Made by a program: the position numbers and the translations under genes
Part shown: positions 45,120-56,540 of the stretch, piece after piece
Position numbering within the stretch: position 1 is the stretch's first letter
How the letters are laid out: the number at the start of each line of letters is the position of its first letter
Origin: Corbicula japonica
Taxonomy: Eukaryota; Mollusca; Bivalvia; Venerida; Cyrenidae
Reading direction: 5' to 3'
Assembly (NCBI GenBank): GCA_038501625.1
Contig: JAZAYU010000113.1
Coordinates: 930,001-994,000, forward strand
DNA: 64,000 nt
Notes under the pieces: generated by a model
Told to the model about the DNA's origin: nothing
Seen by the model: only the letters and a program-made list of their open reading frames with translations
Databases searched by the model: none

Positions 45120-48100
45120 CTGAAACATGTAACTCAGATGTTGTAAGCAAGTCACACAAGTTCTAGGCACTTTCACTATTATAAACCCATTCTGTTTAAT
45201 ACATTACAAATATCTGGCTAGCAAGTTAACATTTCCAAATACTGTCATCCAACTCCTACACTTACATCTTAGAAATTCTTACTGACCATATGCATTCTAG
45301 CTGTCTTTTAAACAGCAGCCCTAGCAAAATCAATCCTGCTTGTCTAATTTGATGTTTGAAAGGAAACACTTAAGGTGGATGGACACATTGCTAACCCAGT
45401 TTTGACGTCAAAAATTAAATATTGTCCAAATCTTATGAAATTTTGTCAGAATAATGTTTAAGGAGAGCTTTATTAAAATATGCAAAAAATTTCCACTTGC
45501 CAACGACAGTTATTGAAAAACAATGCCATCTATCAAGGCACCCTGATTTCCGCCATTTTTCCCTAAATGTAGAGATTTAACTATGTAGTTTACACCAAAA
45601 TGATACGAAATTTGCCTTGAACATGCACCAGTACAAGTATACTACTCAAAATTTGATAAGGATCACATAAAGGATTGAGTTTATTTTTAACACAAGGTTG
45701 AAATGATGAAATATTTGCTGTGATTCTGAAAATTTGTTCATTTGACAGCAGCTTTGTGCCAAAGAAGAAATGAGTTGACAAACTGTTGAAGCAGAACAGC
45801 GGTTGAAACTTGGTAAGAGCAATTATTCGTGATAAAACATAAAGCGATCCCTATCAAATTTTGAGTAGTATAATTATAATTTGGCAAAACTGCGTGAGTA
45901 ACATGTCCATCCACCTTAAATTGAATGTATTTAAACCAGATTATTAAGGTTTGAAATGGAAATATGGGCATCTTACAAGTTACATTGTGTCCATATAATC
46001 TTATTCAGAACAAGTTTTAATTTGTTTACATCAGTGTGTTGATCTGTATTTGTTCCTGAAGAGTTACCTGGCTTGCTCCTGTTGCTGCTGATAATGCTGA
46101 TAATATAGTTGTTGCAACTCTTGCATTAGTTGTTGTTGCCGCTGTTTCTGCTGCAGCTGCTGTAGCTCTGTGGGCTGAGGCTGTAGGTAGACAGTGCACA
46201 GAAAAAATGCTGAGCAAAAATGTAGGCTATGTTAACTTATTCTATAGTAAGGTTGATTTTTTGTGTGCTCCTTCCTTCTCTAGTATACAATTCATAAAAT
46301 TGTTTTACCATACAGTGAAAAGATGTTCAAATGACAATATGGTAAATCCGATTATTTTCTTTGAGGTCCTTAATTCAGCTAAATAATTTTTTGAAAATAA
46401 CTAAGAGAAAGTATCTGGATGGTCATCTTACAACAGTATTTATATTTTATGTCATGTTATGTTATGAAATGTTATAATAGTTGTGTTATGTATAGTAACA
46501 TGGGAAGAACATGTTCAGACAGTTTTAGCAACTCAATCTGAGTTCTGGGCACTTGACAAACTGTTGCTAGAGATAAACATTAAACCTAGGGCTACTTAAT
46601 GAGTAGAGCAGCGACTAGGGCCTAAGATCATAAAACTTAGATTTGAGACCAGTCTGGTCGCCATTTCAGCCAATCAGATGCTTGAGATTTGAGACTGGTC
46701 TCCAGATTAAGTTTTATGATCTTGGGCATAGATCACTGAATCAGTACAGCAGCAACTAGTTCACTCCTCTAAGGAGAAGAAGACATATTGTACAAAAGCT
46801 AGAAATACTGTTGTCTTCTTTTATGCCTTGCAGCCTGGACATTACAACATTTTGTTAATTAATAAATGATATATCCCTGCAATTAATGTCGATATACCTG
46901 GTAAAAATCCACCTGTCCATTATTATTAAGCACTCATAGATAGATACAGGACATTCTGCTCACAGTAATGAAAAATATTATCTGAACAAAAATAATGTTG
47001 ACTTAGTACCTGTTGTCTATACATCAGTTGCTGTTGTTGTTGTGGCTGCTGTTGAGTGGCATCCTGAACAACATGCATCATCTGCTGCTGCTGCTGGGAG
47101 GTGGGTGGCTGTGGCTGTTGGGGCTGACCTGGCTGCACCATCAGGTTTGTCAGATGTTGGGGACCATGCTGTTCAAGACAACATTTGTTAACATTTCTTC
47201 CATAGACACACCTTTATTTCGTGGGCGAACAGTGTAGATCCAGATCCGCCAGCACATCCGTGTTGTCTGATCAGGATCTGCACTGGTCACTTTTAGGTCA
47301 GAAATAACCTTACAAATAAAAAAGCCAACAGTTCAAATCCTGATCAGACAGCTGATCTGGATCTACAGTGTTCGCCCAAGCCACAAAGGCATGTATATGG
47401 AGGAAAGGGATAAGTCAATAAATCAAATAAGATTAGCAATTTAAGTTTTAATTTTGCAATTTATCAGCAGTACATGTATTTTAGATTTACAATACAAAAT
47501 GTCATTTATGTCATTTAAACCAGGCTCTCAAACACAATGGACATAGCCATTGCTATTCCTGGTAAAGCACACTTAAAGGAATAGAGTTCTTTCATGATGT
47601 TGTGCGCACGTGTCATATGCTATAGTTAGGTATGAAAATATTGGTTTTAACATAAACCAACGCTGGAGGGGGCATTTTTAACTGATTTAATTTTATCGTT
47701 GCTAACAGAATAGTCAGAAACAATCTATGTCGTCATAGGCAAGATAAAGCATATCAAGAGCGTGTTTCATGAATATAGTCTAGTTGGCACGTTTCAACTG
47801 AAAAGCATAAAATTTCATTGACATATGGTTGCCACTTTTATTCAGGAAGTCTGAAAAGAAAATAAAGACAATGTAGATTACATTTCTATTGAAAATTTGC
47901 CACAGACACGTATTCAAACGTTTCGAGTCAGGCAAACCTGATGATTTTGCCAATTTTCAAGCCAACATGCGTTTACTTCACAATATAATTAAAGTTACAT
48001 GATCTCTCTAAATTGGAGGTGAACGGATGATTTCCATGATCTATTGTTGTTGTGTTTGGTGCCGGATTAGCATTCTAATTGTATTAATTTTTATTTGGTC

Positions 48101-50516
48101 CAAATAATATATTTTAAACATTTACTGCAATTATTCGTATATTTTGCCATTTCTTCGAAAGGGTGGCACGAAATTATTGTTATCACTAGTAACATGCAAA
48201 AACATCATGCAAAAAATGTTTTCACATTAAATAACTACCACAGACCTCATAACCTAGGAGTCCTTTATCTTCTAGTTTCTCCTTGGTGAACCTGCACTTA
48301 GGTTCTTCCACAGGTCCTGCAGGTCCTGTCTTGTACACGTAGCCCGACGGTGTGATAGTACTTGATGTGGAGGAGGACATCACTGATCCTGGCTGCGACT
48401 GTGAAACACTCATTATACTGTCCCCACCACTCTGTAATTATACAAGTTGATAATGTTTGGTTTAATACATATCATGATATTTTTAAAAATAGTTTTAACC
48501 CATGAAAGCTATCACCTGTGTTTAGCAACCATCTGTCAAAGGCAAACTCCATTTAAAGTTCCATGTGATTTTACAGCAGCAATCTAATAGTAGCCTCTTT
48601 TCATACTTCACCTGATGAGGTGCTTGTTTTTTTTTACTGTCAGTGCCGATTCGTTGATTGCCAATACATAGACCAGTATTTGTTGATCAAGATTTGGACA
48701 TCAAATCTTATGTGAATTTCATGCAAGGAAATTCTTAAACCTTTACTCCATCGATAAGCCTTTTTCCGATGTGTGTTAAGTGTAGGTCCAGATCAGCTGG
48801 TACATCGGTGTCATCTGATCAGGATCTATACTGTTCAATTTTTTATTCATTTGTTTATTTCTGACTGAGAAGCAAACAGTGTAGATCTGGCTCAGATAAC
48901 ATGGATGTACTGGCTGATCTGGATCTTCACTCTTTGAGCATGAGCTGAAACCTGTATATATGGAGTAAAGGGTTAACAGATCTGTAATAAGTTGCTTGCA
49001 GCCAGATACCAGACTACAAAAACAGTAAGCTCACACAGATACAGACCTGCTGCACGGAGGAGTACACAGAGCATGGTACCGACTGTGCTGGACTGCCACA
49101 GGAGACTGACTGCACTTGTTGCGGTGCTGGTTGCTGGCCCATTGGTGCTGGTCGCAGGCCAGTGCCACTGGGAACCAGCTGTGGACTCGTCTGATTAATC
49201 GGCTGTTGGATGTTTGGAGGGGTACCAGATAAAATTGTCTGCTTGCCTTTCTGTAAAGAAATGGTTTAAACCTGATTATACATAGCTGTTAAAACGTAAA
49301 GATGGAAAAATCAGTCTAGGAGGGTATGATATCGTAATATACAAAGCGCAATGACTTTGATGAATAAGAGTTGTGAAAAAGCTGAAAAAGCAGGAAATCT
49401 TGATCCAGTATGCAAGATTAATAATTTTTTCTGTCTCAAACCCATTGACCACAGGTTTAAAATCATGAAAATATATCTGGAGCTAACAGAAATAAACCTT
49501 GATACATGTACTACTAATCCCTTGAGTGAAAAAAGTTTACAGTTCTAGTATTTGCTAAGAGTGATGAATGTTTCTAGGCAAGTTTAAACTTTATTGTCCC
49601 TTTCCTCCATAGATAAACTTTATTGTCCCTTTCCTCCATAGATAAACTTTATTGTCCCTTTCCTCCATAGATACACCTTTATTGCAGGATCTGCACTGTT
49701 CGCTTTTTTATTTGATAAGTTATTTCTGACCAAAATGTGACGGATGTGCCAGCTGATCTTGATCTACACTGGTCAAACGTGCATAAAAATGCGTATATAT
49801 GGAGGAAAGGGTTAGTGAAACAGTAGTATTTTAATTTCTTTCAAAAACATAGCACAGAAGGTGAACAGATGATGGGTAATATGGTGAAATCTGACTCTCT
49901 AGTGACTCAAGCACACTGACTGTTTTCCATCTTAGCCAAGTTATTATGCGTTCTACTTCTGATTCTTACTAAATATGCAATTGTCTCAACCAGGGTTCTG
50001 GCTCTTCGACACAACCCAAGACTTTGCTATTGGGAAATGCTGCCAGGATGAAGTCTGGCTGTACATTCTGTACCAGTCTTGCAATCTGATTATATTTAAA
50101 TAAAAAAGCTGTTCTTGAACCAAGTGTAAACAGGACTAAGAATCCTGCTGATACCCTTTGCCAGTGCATCCATCATGGCATATGTGAGCAATTAACTATC
50201 TGTTTAAAACAAATTTTATGAACTTTACATTTCGGCATATGTTCTTATTACTGTAGAATCTGAAAACAACAACAATAGACAATTACAGTGGGGTTTAATT
50301 TAATGATTTTCAAAACTGAGCCGGTGAGGTTTTGATCTGGTGGATACTGCCAAGCCCTGAAACCCATACATTTAAATCAACCACAAATAATAAAGAGCTT
50401 ACAAACCTGAACTGGATGTTGTAATGGTTGACCTTCTGTAGAATTAACTACCTGACCGGGCTGTTGTCCTGGCAATAGACTGTCCACAACCTGCGGCTGG
50501 CTCACAAACTGACCAC
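45049..50516 (-). CDS. Gln/Pro-rich protein, six internal exons, identity unknown
   Basis: Six exons (50407-50516, 49047-49250, 48246-48431, 47010-47168, 46068-46180, 45049-45119) join in one open frame, each with AG before and GT after on the - strand and compatible phases. The product starts GQFVSQPQVV, then has a P/Q/S-rich part and a less biased block (GYVYKTGPAGPVEEPKCRF, then TKEKLEDKGLLGYEHGPQHL). Two Q-rich segments with CAG/CAA runs follow, and then EDKLLMPPPPPP. Such composition is usual for nuclear coactivators or RNA-associated regulators, but I recognise no domain. There is no start or stop codon in the visible part. Exon lengths divisible by three with mixed Q codons argue for a real gene rather than a repeat. 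Confidence 0.8.
45370..45919. mobile_element. 550-bp MITE with TTAA flanks
   Basis: TTAAGGTGGATGGACA on the left and TGTCCATCCACCTTAA on the right are perfect inverted ends with TTAA as the target duplication (45370-45373, 45916-45919). A second inverted pair (ACTACTCAAAATTTGATA near 45640 and its complement near 45860) lies inside. It sits in an intron of the Q-rich gene. piggyBac or Kolobok-like. Confidence 0.88.
46068..46180 (-). CDS. Q-rich gene, exon E
   Basis: Between CTACCTACAG and GTAACTC. Encodes PQPTELQQLQQKQRQQQLMQ and ELQQLYYQHYQQ, a likely amphipathic Q-rich helix. Ends two bases into an arginine codon. Confidence 0.78.
46616..46735. repeat. Foldback repeat in Q-rich gene intron
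   Basis: AAGATCATAAAACTTAGATT (46624) and its inverted partner ending ...AAGTTTTATGATCTT (46727) form arms of about 40 bp that also share GAGACCAGTCT / AGACTGGTCTC. The loop is about 35 bp. Confidence 0.75.
47010..47168 (-). CDS. Q-rich gene, exon D
   Basis: 53 codons between TCTTGAACAG and GTACTAAG. Begins HGPQHLTNLMVQPGQ, then has two glutamine runs of five encoded by mixed CAG/CAA. Confidence 0.8.
47217..47400. repeat. Foldback MITE copy (GATCCAGATC family)
   Basis: GGGCGAACAGTGTAGATCCAG on the left and GATCTGGATCTACAGTGTTCGCCC on the right are inverted around GGTCAGAAATAACC. This is one of the best-preserved copies and gives the layout of the family: arms of about 60 bp and a centre with TTATTTCTGACC or its complement. 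Confidence 0.8.
47401..48245. other. Intron of the Q-rich gene
   Basis: No repeat boundary or exon seen between exons C and D apart from the foldback copy at 47217-47400. Confidence 0.5.
48246..48431 (-). CDS. Q-rich gene, exon C (least biased, most diagnostic)
   Basis: 62 codons between ATAATTACAG and GTCTGT. A Ser-rich start is followed by GYVYKTGPAGPVEEPKCRF and TKEKLEDKGLLGYE. This block is the best query for identifying the gene. Confidence 0.82.
48760..48975. repeat. Foldback MITE copy
   Basis: GTAGGTCCAGATCAGCTGGTACATC on the left, GATCTGGATCTTCACTCTTTGAGC on the right, then ATATATGGAGTAAAGGG. It lies in the intron between exons B and C. Confidence 0.7.
49047..49250 (-). CDS. Q-rich gene, exon B
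   Basis: 68 codons between TTCTTTACAG and GTCTGT. Encodes KGKQTILSGTPPNIQQ, then a P/Q/S-rich stretch ending SVYSSVQQ. Phase 0 at both ends. Confidence 0.78.
49586..49815. repeat. Foldback MITE copy with its left tip triplicated
   Basis: A 29-bp unit (AAACTTTATTGTCCC plus TTTCCTCCATAGAT) occurs three times head to tail at 49586-49614, 49615-49643 and 49644-49672, then leads into the usual family body and the right tip ATATATGGAGGAAAGGG. The units are identical. Confidence 0.85.
50407..50516 (-). CDS. Q-rich gene, exon A
   Basis: Acceptor TTCTTGAAG; ends TTCAG before GTTTGTAAG. Encodes GQFVSQPQVVDSLLPGQQPG and onward to HPVQ. The donor at GTTTGT is chosen because it keeps the frame with exon B. 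A donor four bases further (GTAAG) would not. Confidence 0.72.
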
Positions 50517-51244
50517 CTTCAAGAAAAAGGTCACATTATTTACCTATAAATGGATGAATTCCTTTATTGGACTGTTCTTCTTTACATCCAGGTTGTTCCA
50601 CCCATATTTCAAAATGTGTTTACTGCAGAAATTCATGATTGATTTGCAAAATTGATACCCTCATTACATGTTGAGTTTGTACAGAAGAGCATTCTGATCT
50701 GGGTCTACACTGTATACACTATATTCTACATAACTAATAGTTTTGCTGCCCATACTTCTCTCATAACTGTATAAGAAAGCTTTGTATTAGCCATTACCCA
50801 TTATTATATGAATACAGAAGTGGAGGTACCCTGATCTAATGGTAAAGCATTGGTGGTTTCAAACCCTACTAGTAATTCATCTATCACTCTGTCAATCAAA
50901 ACCAGCGCTAGTATGGGTACACAAATACAAGAGGGCCAATGGCCCTATCGCTCACCAGATTCTTGAAATGGAAGTTAGAAAAAATTCGAGAAAATGACAA
51001 ATACATGGCTGACTTTGCAACAATTTAAATAACGGGCCTTATAGCATCACACAAAGATATGTTTTCACATTTGAGGAGATAACAATTCTACTTCATTTGC
51101 TGTGGTATTATAGCATTTCTTACTGTCACACTTGTTTTTAATTCAAGAAGCCCCTAGTCTTCAACCCATTACATTAATTTAAATAATCTGTTTTCTATCA
51201 AGGCAGTAGTTTGGTTGAAATTAATAGAATAATACCTTTCCTAC
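50517..51244. other. Upstream of exon A; contains an orphan pearl-like left end
   Basis: ACAAGAGGGCCAATGGCCCTATCGCTCACC at about 50928-50957 is the left end of a pearl-like element (given here as a 12-plus-18 base motif, AGGGCCAATGGCCCT and CGCTCACC), but no array follows. No further exon of the Q-rich gene was recognised. Confidence 0.55.
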
Positions 51245-52997
51245 AAAAATGCCTTTTCCTCCATCGATAAACGTTTATTGCATTGACAAACAGTGTAAAT
51301 CCAGATGAGCAAGCATATCCCTACTGTCTGAACAAAATCTACACTGTTTGCCTTTTTATTTGTTTAGTTTAAATCTGACTAAAAACATACCAGTGCAGAT
51401 CCTGAACAAATGAGCCGGCTGATCTGGATCTACACCAGGGTTGCCAGCACCAAGGATGAAAAAAATTCCCTGACTTTTCCCTGACTTTTCACTGACCAAA
51501 TCAGGTTTTTCACTGACCAATAATACCGAACGTAAAAGGCTGCTAACACCCCTACTGCTGCCCAATCCACCCATAAGTACATTTTTATTATTTTAACAAT
51601 ATATTATTACATTATTTAACAATTAAAGCATCATTTATATATCAAGTATAAAGTTCGATAGATAGTGAATTATTAAATATGTAATCTTACAAGATTTAAC
51701 AAATACATGCATGTACTTCTTAGATAATTGGCAAATAATGTATTCTTATTCTTCATACAGAAACTAAATGAATAAACAACATAGTAATAAGCAAGAGATT
51801 ATCAAAACTGAAGCTTAAGTATCCGTTATTCACTAATGACTGGAATAATCATCAAATGCAGAGTAAAAGAAATATACATAATCTGTAAAATGGGCAAGCA
51901 AACAACATACCATTTTACACAAGTAAAACAACCGCTCAGACAGAATGCCTTCACGTTGTAAAAAAAAAATTTTTATACATAACTCAAATACAATTGTGTT
52001 TACACCATACAAATGAAACAAAACACACAATTTAGCCTGTTCAGTGCTTGGATAAACTTAGAAAAAGTGCATGAAGGTTTTGAAGATCCCTGTTCCAATC
52101 CAATAAATATTAATAATTAATAGTGAAAAATATGTCAACCACATATACACTGGGCCTAATGGAAAATAGGTCAGTTGATGCAGAATGTATGCTTAAATTT
52201 TCAAATTAATCGAGAGAAAATTTTTGAAGTTTGTGTCACAAGATTAAAAAAAATCATGCACCTGTCATAAAAATGATGGACTGAGCCACATAAAAAATAT
52301 GTCAGGCACATCTACACATGTTACCACTTGTTTAAAGTTTCAAGTCAGTATCTTGAAAACTGTAGCAGTAGTTTGTGCCGCAATATTTTTAAAAATCCTG
52401 CCGTTATAAAAAAAAATAGGTTGCTGTGAACTGAATGTTGGAAAACAGATTTTGTACATGAGATGTTCACACATTATGATAGTCACTTCTGCCAATTATT
52501 TTAAAATCCAACCATAGAAGAAAATATATGGGCAAAGACACAAACTATCATCAATAAGGCCTGTAAAGCAGAAATTACTAAGTTCAGAGTGTTGCTTTGA
52601 GCTGGCTCTTGGAGGGAAGAACATGGGTTTTGTGTGTAGCACCTTGTTATTATAATTTCTGGAGGCAAGGGTTGCAGAGCCTTTCAGTCTTCAGGCAATT
52701 TTTTTTAATATAAGAACTTTTATTAAAATACACAATTATAAAAAGGTTCATAGTAGAAAATTTGTAAATGCAATCTTTAATAAAATAGAACAATTATTTT
52801 TTTCTTTCAAATTTATTTTTCCCTGACTTTTCACTGACTTTTCAGGATTTTTATTTTTCACTGACCAATATTCAAAATTCCCTGACAATTCTCTGACCTT
52901 GAAAAAAAATCAAATTTCCCTGACTTTTCAAGTCCGCTGGCAACCCTGTACACTATTGGCATTGCATAAAAATGTTTATATATGGAGGAAAGGGTTA
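51245..52997. repeat. Foldback MITE copy split by a 1.5-kb element
   Basis: The left part 51245-51435 (CCTTTTCCTCCATCGATAAA ... GATCTGGATCTACAC) and right part 52949-52997 (TACACTATTGGCATTGC ... ATATGGAGGAAAGGG) are continuous with the family layout once the insert is set aside. Confidence 0.8.
51436..52948. mobile_element. 1513-bp element with CAGGGTTGCCAGC ends
   Basis: The left end CAGGGTTGCCAGC and right end GCTGGCAACCCTG are inverted. Subterminal TTCCCTGACTTTTC and CACTGACC repeats occur on both sides. The duplication is TACAC (51431-51435 and 52949-52953). No transposase frame is present. The ends are hAT-like, although hAT elements usually make 8-bp duplications, so the superfamily is uncertain. 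Confidence 0.82.
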
Positions 52998-53106
52998 AAG
53001 ACTGGTTTGGTCAAGATCAGTGCCAAAGACTATAAAAGTGAGACAGGAGACCATACTCAATTCTCAAGCATCTGACTGCAAAAAACTGATACTAGTCTTA
53101 GAAAAA

Positions 53107-55231
53107 CAAGAGGGCCATGATGGCCCTTTATCGCTCACCTGAGTACAACAAAGTTATTTTTAGTAACAGTAACCTAGACCCAGATGACCCATATTCGAAC
53201 TCGTCCGAGAAATCATTGGGACAAACATCCTGACCAAGTTTCATGACAATCGGAGCAAAAATGTGACCGCTAGAGTGTTAACAAGAAAATTCTATTTTTA
53301 GTAACAGTGACCTAGTTTTTGGACCCAGATGACCCATATTCGAACTCGTCCCAGAAATCGTTGGGGCAAACATCCTGACCAAGTTTCATGACAATCGGAG
53401 CAAAAATGTGACCGCTACAGTGTTAACAAGAAAATTCTATTTTTAGTAACAGTGACCTAGTTTTTGGACCCAGATGACCCATATTCAAACTCGTCCGAGA
53501 AATCATTGGGACAAACATCCTGACCAAGTTTCATGACAATCGGAGCAAAAATGTGACCGCTAGAGTGTTAACAAGAAAATTCTATTTTTAGTAACAGTGA
53601 CCTAGTTTTTGGACCCAGATGACCCATATTCGAACTCGTCCATAAATCACTGGGACAAACATCCTGACCAAGTTTCATGACAATCGGAGCAAAAATGTGA
53701 CCGCTAGAGTGTTAACAAGAAAATTCTATTTTTAGTAACAGTGACCTAGTTTTTGGACCCAGATGACCCATATTCGAACTCGTCCGAAAAATCATTGGGA
53801 CAAACATCATGACCAGGTTTCATGACAATTGGAGCAAAAATGTGACCGCTAGAGTGTTAACAAGAAAATTCTATTTTTAGTAACAGTGACCTAGTTTTTG
53901 GACCCAGATGACCCATATTCGAACTCATCCGAGAAATCATTGGGACAAACATCCTGACCAAGTTTCATGACAATCGGAGCAAAAATGTGACCGCTAGAGT
54001 GTTAACAAGAAAATTCTATTTTAAGTAACAGTGACCTAGTTTTTGGACCCAGATGACCCCTATTCGAACTCGTCCGAGAAATCATTGGGACAAACATCAT
54101 GACCAAGTTTCATGACAATCGGAGCCAAAAATGTGACCGCTACAGTGTTAACAATAAATGTCTATTTTTAGTAACAGTGACCTAGTTTTTGGACCCAGAT
54201 GACCCATATTTGAACATCCGAGAAATCATTGGGACAAACATCCTAACCAAGTTTCATGACAATCGGAGCAAAAATGTGACCACTAGAGTGTTAACAAGAA
54301 AATTCTAATTTAAGTAACAGTGACCTAGTTTTTGGACCCAGATGACCCATATTCGAACTCGTCCGAGAAATCATTAGGACAAACATCCTGACCAAGTTTC
54401 ATGACAATCGGAGCAAAAATGTGACCGCTAGTGTGTTAACAATAAATGTCTATTTTTAGTAACAGTGACCTTGTTTTTGGACCCAGATGACCCATATTTG
54501 AACTCGTCCGAGAAATCATTGGGACAAACATCCTGACCAAGTTTCATGACAATCGGAGCAAAAATGTGACCGCTAGTGTTAACAAGAAAATTCTATTTTA
54601 AGTAACAATGACCTAGTTTTTGGACCCAGATGACCAATTTTCGAACTCGTCCAAAAAATCATTGGGATAAACATCCTGACCAAGTTTCATGACAATCGGA
54701 GCAAAAATGTGACTGCTAGTGTAAACAAGAAAATTCTATTTTTAGTAACAGTGACCTAGTTTTTGGACCCAGATGACCCATATTCGAACTCATCCGAGAA
54801 ATCATTGGGACAAACATCCTGACCAAGTTTCATGACAATCGGAGCAAAAATGTGACCGCTAGAGTTAACAAGAAAATTCTATTTTAAGTAACAATGACCT
54901 AGTTTTTGGACCACATGACCCATAATCAAACTCGTCCGAGAAATCATTGGGACAAACATCCTGACCAAGTTTCATGACAATCGGAGCAAAAATGTGACCG
55001 CTAGAGTGTTAACAAGAAAATTATATTTTTAGTAACAGTGACCTAGTTTTTGGACCCAGATGACCCATATTCGAACTCATCCGAGAAATCATTGGGACAA
55101 ACATCCTGACCAAGTTTCATGACAATCGGAGCAAAAATGTGACCGCTAGAGTGTTAACAAAAAGTGTGGACGGACGACGGACATTCATCGATCCTAAAAG
55201 CTCACCGTGAGCCAGCTCAGGTGAGCTAAAA
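53107..55231 (+). mobile_element. Complete pearl-like element with 14 tandem units
   Basis: The left end CAAGAGGGCCATGATGGCCC forms a hairpin and is followed by TTTATCGCTCACCTGAG. The core holds 14 units of 144-145 bp with TTTTTAGTAACAGTGACC, TTTTTGGACCCAGATGACCC, ATTCGAACTCGTCCGAGAAA, CATCCTGACCAAGTTTCATG and CAAAAATGTGACCGC. The right end has GTGGACGGACGACGGAC, AAAAGCTCACCGTGAGCC and GCTCAGGTGAGCTAAAA. The CTCACCTGAG and CTCAGGTGAG near the ends are inverted. Units are nearly identical, so the array is young or homogenised. No protein is encoded. Confidence 0.88.
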
Positions 55232-55324
55232 CTCAAATGCTGAGTTCTGAGACCTCCAATTAAAGGAGGATGATACAATAGTTTACGCGCATATTTCTGC
55301 GCAAGCGCTAATATTACCGACAAA

Positions 55325-55583
55325 TTGTTTCAACAGTTCAGTTTTTCATCCAAATCATTAATTGAATGTTACTTTCATGTGAAAATGACTGATGTTAATT
55401 TTGATACTCTTGAATTTTTAACCAAACAGAAAATACTTTCTTGTCAAATGGCTAAGACAATTGCAGCATCCGGTTTGAATTTGAGTCATATAAAACATAT
55501 AACTTGCTGTCTCTCGTGGTGGGTTAGATGGATTGTCTCAGCTGTTTGGTGAGAAACTTGACATAGGCAAACCTAGAGTATAA
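55325..55583 (+). pseudogene. Frameshifted peptide remnant, probably of a transposon
   Basis: An open frame from 55325 gives LEFLTKQKILSCQMAKTIAA and SGLNLSHIKH, then loses sense. In the next frame, from about 55516, it continues SRGGLDGLSQLFGEKLD to TAA 55581-55583. Sense across a single shift suggests a decayed coding segment. I cannot name the family. Confidence 0.4.
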
Positions 55584-56540
55584 CATCTCTTAAATCTGTT
55601 GTTCAGAAATAATTGTATAATTACTTAATGGATCATAAGATTTAGGGATTGTCGTATGATTTTCATTCATTATCAGTGTTAGGTGTTTTTCGATATGTAT
55701 GGAAACTTTGGCAACACTTAGGGCTGCATTTGTGGGAATTGTGTGAAAGAAATGTGGTAACTGTAATGTAATTCTTGATAAATAAATAGTTATTTCTTTC
55801 AAAATATGAAATTAGTTTTGATAAGCATGTTATAAAACTATTTATACATGTTATGATGGATATTTGTAGAATTGCATCAAAATTAGAGATATTTTTGACT
55901 TATATGACCAACTTTGAATGAATATAGTAAAAATTTAAGCCTGGAAGCCCCTGTTTTTTTTTGTTTTTGTTTTGTTTAGAAATATAAACTGTGTCATTTT
56001 ATGGAGTTTAAAAAAAATCTGTCCGTTACAAAAAAAGATATATAGATTTTTTTTCCAGTCGGGGACTGAATTTTCTCCCTTTTTTGTTGGATATTTTGGT
56101 CATTTTCAAAGTTTTTTCTTCAAATATACAAAAACATCTCACATAATTCCATCCAAAACCATACATACACAAAATTCCAAACAAAAACATGCATAGATAT
56201 AAGGTGTTGATTAGGAATTCCAGATGTAACAATCATTTAAAAGATATATGTGCGTTTTCTCAAAATCCCTTCAAAATGGCCGTATAGAGGGGTCTAATAA
56301 TGAGCGATTACTCAAAAACAAGCATGGAAAGCTATATTTTTCTTTATATCATTTTGTTTGTGAAGAAATTTTCTTTAATTGTGCAAAGTTTTAAAAAATT
56401 CTGTCCGTTAGAACTTATTGTGATATACTCCTTTAACCTGCCAATTTGTGTACATACACTGTATGCAGCTGAGACCTCTCTTAAATTTAGTCTTAACATT
56501 TTGAGAATGTGCTACAATTTTTTTGTTGTTGTTGTTTTAC
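55584..56540. other. Non-coding stretch
   Basis: AT-rich with poly-T tracts (near 55950 and 56045). No supported feature. Confidence 0.4.

Noticed and set aside
46926..47141. Poly-glutamine frame as a stand-alone gene
   Set aside because: It is the extension of exon D past its splice donor. The exon boundaries explain it better.
53107..55231. CRISPR-like array
   Set aside because: Repeats are contiguous 145-bp units without unique spacers, in an animal genome. The flank structure fits a pearl-like element.
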